Below are positions 1 to 7,100 of a stretch of DNA of 9,083 bases, piece by piece. Where the stretch lies: contig JAOUDB010000077.1 of NCBI GenBank assembly GCA_029859485.1, forward strand, positions 1-9,083, read 5' to 3'. The notes beneath the pieces were generated by a model. That model did no database searches, was not told the origin of the DNA, and was given only the letters and a program-made list of their open reading frames with translations. A program made the translations under genes and the position numbers. This DNA comes from Desulfuromonadales bacterium (lineage in GTDB: Bacteria; Desulfobacterota; Desulfuromonadia; Desulfuromonadales; BM103). Positions within the stretch are counted from its first letter, which is position 1, and every line of letters begins with the position of its first letter.

Positions 1-1830
1 TTCGATAAAACCCTGGCGACCCGTTTGAAAGCCCTCAGCCGCATGGAGATAGCTTTCTTTGACGAAACAGGTGTTTTTGCCGCGACCTCTCCGGATCTCT
101 CAGCCCTTGAATTGAAAGCTATTCTCCAGGCGAGCAGTTACGAAGCAGAGATCGGCGGGAAGAAACACCGGATTTTCTATAACTCGATCGGTAGCAAGAA
201 TCGTGGTGTGCTGATGGCTTTGGATATCACCAAGCTGGATGCAGCGAACAATAAACTTCAGCAGGCCCTGTTGCTAATAACCCTCATCGTCGGGGTCATC
301 TCAGTTGTTATAGGCTTACTCGTCGCGACCGGTATCATCCGGCCTTTGCGCGAAGTGGTGGCCAATTTGCGGGAGATCTCGGCTGGTGGTGGCGACTTGA
401 GTCGGGAGCTGGACGTCCGTACCTCCGATGAAGTCGGTGAACTCTCTGAGTGCTTCAACGCTTTTCTGGCTCGTCAGCGTGAGGTGGTGGGGCGCCTGCG
501 TGAGGTGACCAAGGATCTGGCGGCGGCTAATGGGCAGGTTCGTAACTCGTCCCATGAAGTCATGGAGGGCGCTGTCCGTCAATCACAGGCCCTGGAGGAA
601 ACCTCCAAGGCGATCGAGGGGATCGACGAGGCTGCTAGTGGTATCGCCGAGAGTACGGGCAACCTGGTTACGGCTGCGGAAGGGAGCTCTTCTGCGACCT
701 TGGAGCTGGGTGCCACGATCGAGGAAATTGCCTCGCAGATGGAGAAGCTGTTTAGCACCGTTGATGAAGTCTCCAGCTCTATCAACGAGATGTCGGTTGC
801 CAGCCAGGAAGTGGCCGAGAATGTCGGCATTCTTTCTTCTTCAACCGAGGTGACGGTTTCGTCGATGCTGGAGATGGACGCGTCGATCAAGGAAATCGAA
901 GGCAGCGCCGTTGAAACCAGTAAGCTGGCCAGCAAGGCGGCAGAAGACGCTCAACGTGGTATGCAGACGGTTGAAGAGACGATTCGCGGTATTGAATCAA
1001 TTCGTCAGACAGTTGATCGCGCCAGCGAGGCGATTATGGATCTGGGTGATCAGTCAAGCGCGATCGGCAAGATCCTTACCGTTATCGATGAAGTGGCTGA
1101 CCAGACCAGCCTGCTGGCACTGAATGCGGCGATAATTGCCGCCCAGGCAGGAGAGCATGGTAAAGGATTTGCCGTGGTCGCTGATGAGATTCGTGAATTA
1201 GCCGAACGTACCGCCGTCTCGACTAGGGAGATCGGTACCATCATCACCAACCTCCAGGAAGGAACCCAGGAGGCGGTCGTTGCCATGAAGGCGGGGAGTG
1301 AGCAGGTTCACCAGGAAGTGAAGCGCTCCAAGGACTCCAGCGTTGCTTTGGAGAAAATCCGTAGCAGTACCCTGAAAGCGATGGACCAGGTTAACGGTAT
1401 CGTCCGTGCGACAGAGGAGCAGTCCCGGGGCAGTCGACAGGTTACAGATTCCATGAACCAGGTGGCCTCCATGCTGGAGCAGATTGCTTCGGCGATCAAT
1501 CAGCAGACATCAGGTGCCCGTCAACTTGCCGAAGGCGCAGAGTCGATGCGTGACATTGCTGCCCACGGTAAGCAGAGCACCAGTGAACAGGCGAAAGGTA
1601 GCCGCCAGATTAACGAGAGCATGGAGCAGATTCGTTCCATGATCTCGCTTATCGATGATTCTACTCGTTCATTGACCCAGCGCAGTCGTGATGTCGTTGA
1701 CGCAGTAGGCAGTGTCCACAAGGTTGCCGAGAGCAACGCCAGTCGTACGTCGGATCTGGATCACGTGGTAGAAACGCTGACGCGTCTGACCGCTGCTCTT
1801 GAAGAGGAGGTCGGGGTTTTCAAGATATGA
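1..1830 (+). CDS. Methyl-accepting chemotaxis protein, 5'-truncated by window edge
   Basis: This is a transmembrane chemoreceptor that would signal to CheA/CheW. The frame is open from base 1 with no stop before 1830, so the true start lies upstream; the TTG at 25 is only the first in-window start-like codon. Residues below count from that TTG. Residues 1-80 look like the end of a periplasmic Cache-type sensor. One hydrophobic segment (about 81-101) is the second membrane span; the first must be upstream. A HAMP domain follows (about 102-155), then a very long coiled-coil signalling domain to the C-terminus. The hairpin tip (354-396) contains [14 protein letters not shown] and [20 protein letters not shown], which identifies the family. 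At the tip the usual IEAARAGE reads IIAAQAGE. There is no C-terminal CheR-binding pentapeptide; the protein ends GVFKI. The stop codon overlaps the next start (ATGA). No che genes are in the window, so its array partners lie elsewhere. The family is certain; the ligand is unknown. Confidence 0.95.
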   Translation, partial: FDKTLATRLKALSRMEIAFFDETGVFAATSPDLSALELKAILQASSYEAEIGGKKHRIFYNSIGSKNRGVLMALDITKLDAANNKLQQALLLITLIVGVISVVIGLLVATGIIRPLREVVANLREISAGGGDLSRELDVRTSDEVGELSECFNAFLARQREVVGRLREVTKDLAAANGQVRNSSHEVMEGAVRQSQALEETSKAIEGIDEAASGIAESTGNLVTAAEGSSSATLELGATIEEIASQMEKLFSTVDEVSSSINEMSVASQEVAENVGILSSSTEVTVSSMLEMDASIKEIEGSAVETSKLASKAAEDAQRGMQTVEETIRGIESIRQTVDRASEAIMDLGDQSSAIGKILTVIDEVADQTSLLALNAAIIAAQAGEHGKGFAVVADEIRELAERTAVSTREIGTIITNLQEGTQEAVVAMKAGSEQVHQEVKRSKDSSVALEKIRSSTLKAMDQVNGIVRATEEQSRGSRQVTDSMNQVASMLEQIASAINQQTSGARQLAEGAESMRDIAAHGKQSTSEQAKGSRQINESMEQIRSMISLIDDSTRSLTQRSRDVVDAVGSVHKVAESNASRTSDLDHVVETLTRLTAALEEEVGVFKI

Positions 1831-2615
1831 CCGGCCCCTCTCTCAAATTGACAGTTCTGGGTTCGGGAACCAGCACCGGTGTTCCTGTTCTCGGTTGCCA
1901 CTGTGCCGTTTGTTCTTCGAGTGATCCGCGCAATAGCAGAACCCGTTGCAGTGTATTGCTCGAATGGTCAGGTCGCAAGGTTCTGATCGATACGGCGACC
2001 GATTTTCGTCAACAGGCTCTGCGTGAGGGGATCGAACAGATCGATAGTGTTCTCTTTACTCACGCTCACGCCGATCATGTCCATGGCATTGACGATCTGC
2101 GCACCTTTACCCTGCGTACCGGCAATGCGATTCCCGCTTATGCCGACCGTGGTGTCCTCGATCGGCTCAAGGGACTGTTCAACTATATCTTCAGCGAGTC
2201 GGATGCGCCTGGTTATCGGCCGCGTCTGCAGGTGAACGAGGTTGTCGGCCCTTTTGACCTGTTTGGTCAAACCGTGGTACCGATTCCCCTGCTGCATGGT
2301 CCGGGTGAATCTTTGGGCTACCGGGTTGGCAACTTGGCTTACATCGTCGATTGCAGTGCCCTGCCCGAGTCCTCCTGGCGTCTTCTCCAAGGGCTGGAGG
2401 TGTTGGTTATTGATGCCTTGAGATTCCGAGAGCATGAGTCTCACTTCAGTATCAGCGAGGCGATCGAGGTGGCCAAAAAATTACGGGTTCCAAGAACCCT
2501 GCTGACTCACCTGACTCATGATATTGATTATCCGCGGCATGCGACAGGATTACCCGATGGTGTCGAATTTGCCTATGACGGGCAGACCTTGACCCTGCCT
2601 CTGCTCAAAAATTAA
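1827..2615 (+). CDS. PhnP-like metallo-beta-lactamase-fold hydrolase
   Basis: A 262-residue cytoplasmic metallo-hydrolase close to E. coli PhnP, which opens phosphoribosyl cyclic phosphate in phosphonate breakdown, and to the wider RNase Z-like group. The N-terminus has [19 protein letters not shown]. The metal-site motif THAHADH (H79, H81, D83, H84) is intact, with further ligand candidates H157, D175 (YIVDCS) and H228 (LLTHLTH). Cys24, Cys26 and Cys29, with H231, match the Cys3His structural zinc site described in PhnP. Length fits the family (about 250-260). The start ATG overlaps the receptor stop by four bases, so translation is probably coupled; GAGGAGG at 1804-1810 is too far upstream to be a standard ribosome binding site. 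No phosphonate genes are adjacent, so the natural substrate may be another cyclic phosphodiester or a nucleotide. The fold and catalytic class are firm; the exact substrate is inference. Confidence 0.85.
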   Translation: MTGPSLKLTVLGSGTSTGVPVLGCHCAVCSSSDPRNSRTRCSVLLEWSGRKVLIDTATDFRQQALREGIEQIDSVLFTHAHADHVHGIDDLRTFTLRTGNAIPAYADRGVLDRLKGLFNYIFSESDAPGYRPRLQVNEVVGPFDLFGQTVVPIPLLHGPGESLGYRVGNLAYIVDCSALPESSWRLLQGLEVLVIDALRFREHESHFSISEAIEVAKKLRVPRTLLTHLTHDIDYPRHATGLPDGVEFAYDGQTLTLPLLKN

Positions 2616-2632
2616 TAGAACGATAGGATCCC

Positions 2633-4471
2633 ATGCCGGAACATCAGGAAATACGCCTCCACGGACACCTTGACGAGACCATCGAGTATTTTGCCATGGC
2701 GGCTTCACGCGATGCCTACAGTCGATATTTCTTCGAGGCAGATAGTGAAAACCTGCGTTTTTTCTCGCCGGGGAATGAATTTATCCTTGGGGGCGAACAG
2801 ATCAGTCATCGTGGCAATGGTGGATCTTTCTGCGAATATATGTTCGGTGTCGACCAGCCGCTCTCCGACCTGGCGAAGACTGATGTGCGTAATCGGCTGG
2901 TCCTCTACGGGGCCTTTTACAAGGACAGTGATAGCAGCAATCTTGACTTTACGCCGAAGACTGATGGTCTAAGCAGTTTTGAACAGGTTTTCTTTGAAGG
3001 CAACGCCACGGTCAATTATTTCTTCTTTATGACCGGTTCAGTCTCTGGGAAATTGCAGGAGCAGCAGGAGAATATCGCCCGTTTACTTGGTAAAACCCTC
3101 AAGCGTTCCGCCCATGTCGGTCTCGGCGACGATACCGAGCTGATCGATGAAATCTACTCCATGCTTGGTCATCGCAGCTCCCTTTACTTGGTCAAGCTGA
3201 TCAATAAAAAGCACAAACAGTATCATGATGCCTTCAAGGCTCTTTACGACGAATACAAGACGATTCCGGATCACGAATACGAGAATTTGCAGGAGCTTGC
3301 CAACGAGCTCGAGATCGACCGCTATCAGCAGGAGCGGATTCGTATCGATGTCATGTATAAGCATCCGGATAACCAGAGGATTGTCGACGAGTACAAAAAC
3401 ATCTTGATTGAGTGTAACCTGAAAGGGAGCATCAACCAGATGGAGAACGCCCGTCTGACTCGACTGAAAACGCTTTCAGTGCGTAACAAGATTCCGGCGG
3501 CGCTCTTTTATACCCTAGACAAAATGCTCAAGCATGACAAGCTGGTTGATCTTGATGAACAGGATTACCTCGCTGAAACCCGGCAGGTCCTGGAAGGCAT
3601 CTTCTTTACCGAAGCCCAGATCGACGCCAGCATCAACTCCGAGGATATGTCGTTGCTGCTGCACGCCAAGCGCCAGGCGAGTGAAAACCGCGACCATACC
3701 TTTGAGCATATCCTGCTGGAAACCGGGAAGGAGTGTGACGAAAAGATCCATGAAGGGGCCGACCTGACCCTGCTTGAGCATTTCTCCTACATTATCACCT
3801 ACTTTGATCGTTACGATAATACCTCCTCGGTGATCAATCAGCTCGCTTTTATGGAGAACGTCCGTTTCGGCGAAGAGCAAATTCGCAGTCTTCTCGGCAA
3901 CAAGAAGGCGTTTGACGAACTCAACGATAAGCTCTGGAAAGACCTCTTTTTCAAACAGGTTTTTGAGAACAAGTACTTGGGGCAATTCGGTCGGAAGAAG
4001 ATCGCCTGCCTGCAAAAAGGGCTGGCGCTGATTGAGGACGGCCGCCTGACAATTACCGCCCTCGTTGATCAGCTGCTTGTGCTGGAGAAGCAGGAGCGTC
4101 TTTACACGGTCCTGCTCGGTCACGTTAAAGAGCGTATTCGTAACTTCTACTCGAAGTACAATACCCGTGTGGAACAGGAGGCCTTGTTGGTCGAAGTGGC
4201 CGACGAGCTTTACAACAAGGGGCTCTATACCGGTGACATCCCCCTTGGCCAGTTCCATAACGTGGTGGTGAACATCAAGAAGGAGGCGGTTTACCTGCAT
4301 AACCTCCTGCCCAAGATTGTTTCTGAGCGTGATGCCAGCCTACGTGAAGACTTCCTCGACAACAGCGGCCTTGACCGTTTTTACGTGGAAGAGCTTGAAC
4401 GGGAATATTTCGAGCTTAATGATCTCGACATGGAGAACCTTTACCTGATCCGCAAAGGCTACGCGGACTAA
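2633..4471 (+). CDS. 612-residue soluble protein of unknown function (TIGR04442-like)
   Basis: I cannot assign a function. Length and general character recall a family I know as TIGR04442, mostly from Geobacter relatives, but this is memory and not a search result. There is no signal peptide or membrane segment, so it is probably cytoplasmic. The first ~140 residues look mixed alpha/beta with many aromatics ([40 protein letters not shown]). From about 145 to the end it appears almost entirely helical and highly charged (for example [55 protein letters not shown]), like a scaffold or adaptor. It ends with an acidic, tyrosine-rich tail ([21 protein letters not shown]). No nucleotide-binding, kinase or metal motif is visible. 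AGGA at 2625-2628 lies 4 bases before the ATG. It starts 17 bases after the hydrolase and ends 31 bases before the EF-G paralogue, so it is probably co-transcribed with both. That it is a real gene is clear from its length and packing. Confidence 0.88.
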   Translation: MPEHQEIRLHGHLDETIEYFAMAASRDAYSRYFFEADSENLRFFSPGNEFILGGEQISHRGNGGSFCEYMFGVDQPLSDLAKTDVRNRLVLYGAFYKDSDSSNLDFTPKTDGLSSFEQVFFEGNATVNYFFFMTGSVSGKLQEQQENIARLLGKTLKRSAHVGLGDDTELIDEIYSMLGHRSSLYLVKLINKKHKQYHDAFKALYDEYKTIPDHEYENLQELANELEIDRYQQERIRIDVMYKHPDNQRIVDEYKNILIECNLKGSINQMENARLTRLKTLSVRNKIPAALFYTLDKMLKHDKLVDLDEQDYLAETRQVLEGIFFTEAQIDASINSEDMSLLLHAKRQASENRDHTFEHILLETGKECDEKIHEGADLTLLEHFSYIITYFDRYDNTSSVINQLAFMENVRFGEEQIRSLLGNKKAFDELNDKLWKDLFFKQVFENKYLGQFGRKKIACLQKGLALIEDGRLTITALVDQLLVLEKQERLYTVLLGHVKERIRNFYSKYNTRVEQEALLVEVADELYNKGLYTGDIPLGQFHNVVVNIKKEAVYLHNLLPKIVSERDASLREDFLDNSGLDRFYVEELEREYFELNDLDMENLYLIRKGYAD

Positions 4472-4502
4472 ACTCTTCCTCTTTCCGATTGCGAGCGTCA
4501 AC

Positions 4503-6569
4503 ATGAGCCAACCAGACCTCAAAAAGATCCGCAATATCGGCATTATCTCGCACATCGACGCCGGCAAGACAACTGTCTCCGAGCGCATCCTCTATTATTG
4601 CGGAGAAATCCATAAGCTGGGTGAGGTTCATGATGGCATGGCGACCATGGACTGGATGGCCCAGGAGCAGGACCGTGGCATCACGATCACGGCGTCCAGC
4701 ACCAGCTGTCGCTGGCGGGATATCTGGATCAACCTGATTGATACGCCGGGGCATATCGACTTTACGATTGAAGTAGAACGTTCCCTGCGCGTCCTTGACG
4801 GTGCGGTCGTGATTTTCAGTGCGGTCGAGGGAGTGCAGCCGCAGAGTGAATCGGTCTGGCACCAGGCCAACCGCTATGGCGTACCGCGCATCTGTTTGAT
4901 CAACAAACTGGATCGCGTCGGCTCCGATTATCAGGCCGTTCTTGAACAGATTCAGGAACGTCTCGGGGCCCGCCCGGTGCTGATGCAGTTACCTCTTGGT
5001 GAAGAGGGTGAGTTTCACAGTGTCGTCGATCTCGTCAATGAGGTTGTCCAGACCTTTGCTGAAGACGACCTGGGTGTGGATGTTGGTTGCTCACCTGTTC
5101 CTGAGGAACTCCGTGAGAGGGTTGCCGTGGCTAGAGACGCTGTGGTTGAAGCGGCTGCAGACTGGGATGACGACCTGCTCGCAGATTTCCTCGAAGGACA
5201 GGAGGTTGCGGCAGAGCGTATCGCTCCAGCTTTACGCAAAGGTGTCCTTGCCGGAGAGCTCTTCCCCGTCTTTCTCGGGTCCGCTTTGCGCAACAAGGGT
5301 ATTCAGCCGGTTCTGGATGCAGTCACCGCTCTTTTACCTTCTCCTCTTGAACTCCCACCGGTTTCAGTCCGCAGCCCGAAGGAAGACGAAAGCATTCTCC
5401 TGCCATGTGAAATTTCCGGGCCCCTTTGCGCGTTGGCTTTTAAGGTGCTCTCCGATGAAGGGCGCAAGTTGACCTACCTTCGCATCTATTCCGGGACATT
5501 GAAGGCGGGGGAGACCTTGTTGAATGCGACCCAAAACGTTCGGGAGCGGGCAGCGCGACTTTTCCGCATGCATGCCCATAAGCGTGAACGCATTGATGTT
5601 GCTCGTGCCGGGGATATCGTCGCTGTCGCGGGCCTCAAAGACGCTTTGACCGGTGATACCCTCTGCGGTGCCGAACAACCCTTCTTGCTTGCTGGCCTCG
5701 CTGTCCCTGAACCGGTAGTCTCTCTGGCGGTGGAGCCGCGTCAAGTTCAGGATCGTGACAAGCTAATGCTCTCCCTTGAGAAACTGCAGTGGGAAGACCC
5801 GACTTTCCGTGTGCGGGAAGATGAAGACACCGGGCAGACGGTTTTGACCGGAATGGGTGAACTGCATCTGGAAGTGGTGCTCCGCCGCCTGCGCGATGAT
5901 TTTGGTGTTGAGGTCAATGCCGGTCAACCGCAGGTTGTTTACCGTGAGAGTGTTTCTGCTGAGGCTAGCCACACCGAAACCTTCGAGCGCGAGATCGAAG
6001 GTAAACTGCAGAGGGGTGAAGTCAGTTTACGGGTTGCTCCTCGTGAGCGTGGGTCCGGAAACGAGATTCTGCTGTCCCCTCTTGATACGGAGGGTTTAAG
6101 CGAAGAGATTCTGAGTGCGCTGCGAGAAACCTTGACGATGGCCCTCGGCTCCGGGGTGCAGCTCGGCTATCCGATGGTTGATATGTCTGTTGTTGTTGAC
6201 CGGGTGCCGGTGACACCAGGAGTCACTTCCGTGCTTGGCGTGCGTGCCGCGGCGCAGCGGGGTCTGACCCTGGCGATCCGGGCCGCAAAACCCGTATTGC
6301 TCGAACCGGTGATGGCGCTGGAAATTATCTCCCCAGGAGAATTTTCCGGCAAGGTTTATGGCGGCCTGCAGCAAAAGGGTGGGCGTGTCGAAGGGATGGA
6401 GTCTCGAGAGGTTGTCGACCTCGTCCGCGCCCACATCCCACTCTCGGAAATGTTCGGCTATATGACCGAACTGCGTAGCGCCACACAGGGCCGAGGGTCC
6501 TTTACCATGGAGTTCAGTCATTACGACAAGGTTCCTGTTTCGGTCATGGAACGCCTCGGTTTGAAATAA
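4503..6569 (+). CDS. Elongation factor G paralogue (translational GTPase)
   Basis: A 688-residue ribosome-dependent GTPase with the full EF-G domain order. GTPase motifs are visible: G1 SHIDAGKT (16-23, with Ser where EF-G usually has Ala), G2 RGITI (58-62), G3 DTPGH (80-84), G4 NKLD (134-137) and G5 GSAL (259-262). Domain II covers about 286-400 and domain III about 404-480 ([13 protein letters not shown]). Domain IV is about 478-600 and domain V about 601-688 ([32 protein letters not shown]). Domain IV is divergent: after QVVYRES the usual KQSGGRGQYGHV loop and the GGVIPGEYIPAV segment are not recognisable. The tip loop reads [10 protein letters not shown], with no counterpart of the tip histidine of E. 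coli EF-G (His583). The canonical fusA normally sits with rpsL, rpsG and tuf, which are absent here. The ribosome binding site is weak (GCGAG at about 4492-4496), so expression may be low or coupled. It closes the operon. It may act in ribosome recycling, rescue or stress; the precise role is not known. Confidence 0.92.
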   Translation: MSQPDLKKIRNIGIISHIDAGKTTVSERILYYCGEIHKLGEVHDGMATMDWMAQEQDRGITITASSTSCRWRDIWINLIDTPGHIDFTIEVERSLRVLDGAVVIFSAVEGVQPQSESVWHQANRYGVPRICLINKLDRVGSDYQAVLEQIQERLGARPVLMQLPLGEEGEFHSVVDLVNEVVQTFAEDDLGVDVGCSPVPEELRERVAVARDAVVEAAADWDDDLLADFLEGQEVAAERIAPALRKGVLAGELFPVFLGSALRNKGIQPVLDAVTALLPSPLELPPVSVRSPKEDESILLPCEISGPLCALAFKVLSDEGRKLTYLRIYSGTLKAGETLLNATQNVRERAARLFRMHAHKRERIDVARAGDIVAVAGLKDALTGDTLCGAEQPFLLAGLAVPEPVVSLAVEPRQVQDRDKLMLSLEKLQWEDPTFRVREDEDTGQTVLTGMGELHLEVVLRRLRDDFGVEVNAGQPQVVYRESVSAEASHTETFEREIEGKLQRGEVSLRVAPRERGSGNEILLSPLDTEGLSEEILSALRETLTMALGSGVQLGYPMVDMSVVVDRVPVTPGVTSVLGVRAAAQRGLTLAIRAAKPVLLEPVMALEIISPGEFSGKVYGGLQQKGGRVEGMESREVVDLVRAHIPLSEMFGYMTELRSATQGRGSFTMEFSHYDKVPVSVMERLGLK

Positions 6570-6602
6570 CCCTGAGAACTGACAGGATCGTGGTTTTTTT
6601 TC

Positions 6603-6638
6603 AGAAGAGGCAAGTCACTGACTTGTCTCTTCTTTTTT
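6603..6638 (+). terminator. Strong intrinsic terminator after the EF-G paralogue
   Basis: AGAAGAGGCAAGTC (6603-6616) pairs with GACTTGTCTCTTCT (6620-6633) over 14 positions with a single G-U wobble and a 3-base loop, followed by a T run (6633-6638). It lies 33 bases after the EF-G stop codon. A weaker CCTG/CAGG hairpin (6571-6586) and a separate run of eight T (6594-6601) precede it. It closes the four-gene transcript. Confidence 0.92.
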
Positions 6639-6668
6639 ATTTGACTTGCCTGTTTATCTCTCTTTCTT

Positions 6669-6688
6669 TGAATTAATATATTAATTCA
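6669..6688. repeat. Perfect 20-bp AT-rich palindrome, candidate operator
   Basis: TGAATTAATATATTAATTCA is its own reverse complement across all 20 bases. It ends 12 bases before the -35 hexamer of the promoter at 6701, a position suited to an activator or regulator dimer, or to an AT-rich UP-type element. No regulator can be named. It contains the TGAAT and ATTCA half-sites of ArgR boxes but with a longer centre than the 18-bp ArgR consensus. Confidence 0.6.
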
Positions 6689-6700
6689 TATAAATAACTC

Positions 6701-6729
6701 TTGACATAGGTCTTGCCGCGAGGCATATT
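6701..6729 (+). promoter_or_regulatory. Sigma-70-type promoter for the 38-residue membrane peptide
   Basis: A perfect -35 hexamer TTGACA (6701-6706), a 17-base spacer and a -10 hexamer CATATT (6724-6729, 4 of 6 matches to TATAAT). The upstream flank is very AT-rich. Predicted transcription start is near 6736, giving a leader of about 55 bases before the ATG at 6791. It makes the in-frame TTG start at 6713 implausible, because that codon would not be transcribed. Confidence 0.7.
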
Positions 6730-6775
6730 GCCGCTAAGTTTACCGTTGTTTGTTTTAGTGGGTTCTGTATTTTTT

Positions 6776-6781
6776 AGGAGG
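6776..6781 (+). promoter_or_regulatory. Consensus Shine-Dalgarno that sets the start at 6791
   Basis: AGGAGG lies 9 bases before ATG 6791. It is the best ribosome binding site in the window and is the main reason for treating this short frame as a gene. Confidence 0.85.
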
Positions 6782-6790
6782 TATAGCGAA

Positions 6791-6907
6791 ATGAAGATGT
6801 CAGGACTGAATAGTTACGTGCTTTCTGTTGCTCGTGCACTTTATGTCTTTGTTACGGTTGCTGCTGTCTGTGGCTCCCTGGTCCTGTTGAATATTGGTGG
6901 ACACTGA
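6791..6907 (+). CDS. 38-residue single-span membrane peptide, unknown function
   Basis: The product begins MKMSGLNSYVLSVARALYVF and ends SLVLLNIGGH. Residues about 9-34 form one hydrophobic helix after a short N-terminus with one lysine, with Arg15 inside its first part and one cysteine (Cys27). This suits a small inner-membrane peptide. It is not a typical signal peptide because nothing follows the hydrophobic stretch. Evidence that it is real is the complete set of signals around it: TTGACA promoter, AGGAGG 9 bases before the ATG, and a hairpin terminator 27 bases after the stop. I do not recognise the sequence. Possible roles include a small regulator of a membrane complex or a type I toxin-like peptide; no antisense RNA promoter was identified to support the latter. 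A longer form from TTG 6713 is in frame but would begin inside the promoter and has no ribosome binding site. Confidence 0.72.
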   Translation: MKMSGLNSYVLSVARALYVFVTVAAVCGSLVLLNIGGH

Positions 6908-6933
6908 CCAGTTTGACAAGGAAATCAATTATT

Positions 6934-6969
6934 AAGGGCGGCCTTGTCAGGTCGCCCTTTTTGTTTTTT
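6934..6969 (+). terminator. Intrinsic terminator after the 38-residue peptide gene
   Basis: AAGGGCGGCCT (6934-6944) pairs with AGGTCGCCCTT (6949-6959), 11 pairs with one G-U wobble and a 4-base loop (TGTC). It is followed by two T runs (6958-6962 and 6964-6969). It separates the peptide gene from the malic enzyme promoter. Confidence 0.92.
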
Positions 6970-7014
6970 GTGGGAGAATTGTGTCTGTCTTGAGAGCAGA
7001 AATAATATTTGACG

Positions 7015-7042
7015 TTGCACAGGATGCCTGAGTATCTATAAT
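7015..7042 (+). promoter_or_regulatory. Promoter of the malic enzyme gene
   Basis: A perfect -10 hexamer TATAAT (7037-7042), with a weak -35 candidate TTGCAC (7015-7020) 16 bases upstream; TTGACG at 7009-7014 is a better hexamer but is 22 bases away. The expected transcription start is near 7049, downstream of the in-frame ATG at 7041, which argues against that codon as the start. The leader to ATG 7101 would be about 52 bases. Confidence 0.6.
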
Positions 7043-7091
7043 GCTCAGTAATTTTGTAAATCAATCCGGCTGCGGGTTCCGGATGTTGAAT

Positions 7092-7095
7092 GGAG
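7092..7095 (+). promoter_or_regulatory. Ribosome binding site that sets the malic enzyme start
   Basis: GGAG sits 5 bases before ATG 7101. Neither ATG 7041 nor ATG 7083 has a comparable upstream purine run. Confidence 0.6.
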
Positions 7096-7100
7096 ATGTT

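Noticed and set aside
3515..4300. A 261-codon minus-strand open frame inside the 612-residue protein gene
   Set aside because: It lies wholly inside a longer, well-packed + strand gene, has no family features, and its low complexity ([14 protein letters not shown] strings) is typical of antisense reading.
6594..6601. Run of eight T as a first terminator for the EF-G gene
   Set aside because: The only nearby hairpin has a 4-bp stem with an 8-base loop and ends 7 bases before the T run, so it is too weak and too far to be called a terminator by itself.
6669..6688. ArgR box
   Set aside because: TGAAT and ATTCA half-sites are present but separated by 10 bases rather than the short AT centre of the 18-bp consensus, and no arginine genes are nearby.
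6713..6907. Longer 64-residue version of the small membrane peptide starting at TTG 6713
   Set aside because: The TTG falls between the -35 and -10 hexamers, so it would not be transcribed from that promoter. AGGAGG is placed for ATG 6791 instead.
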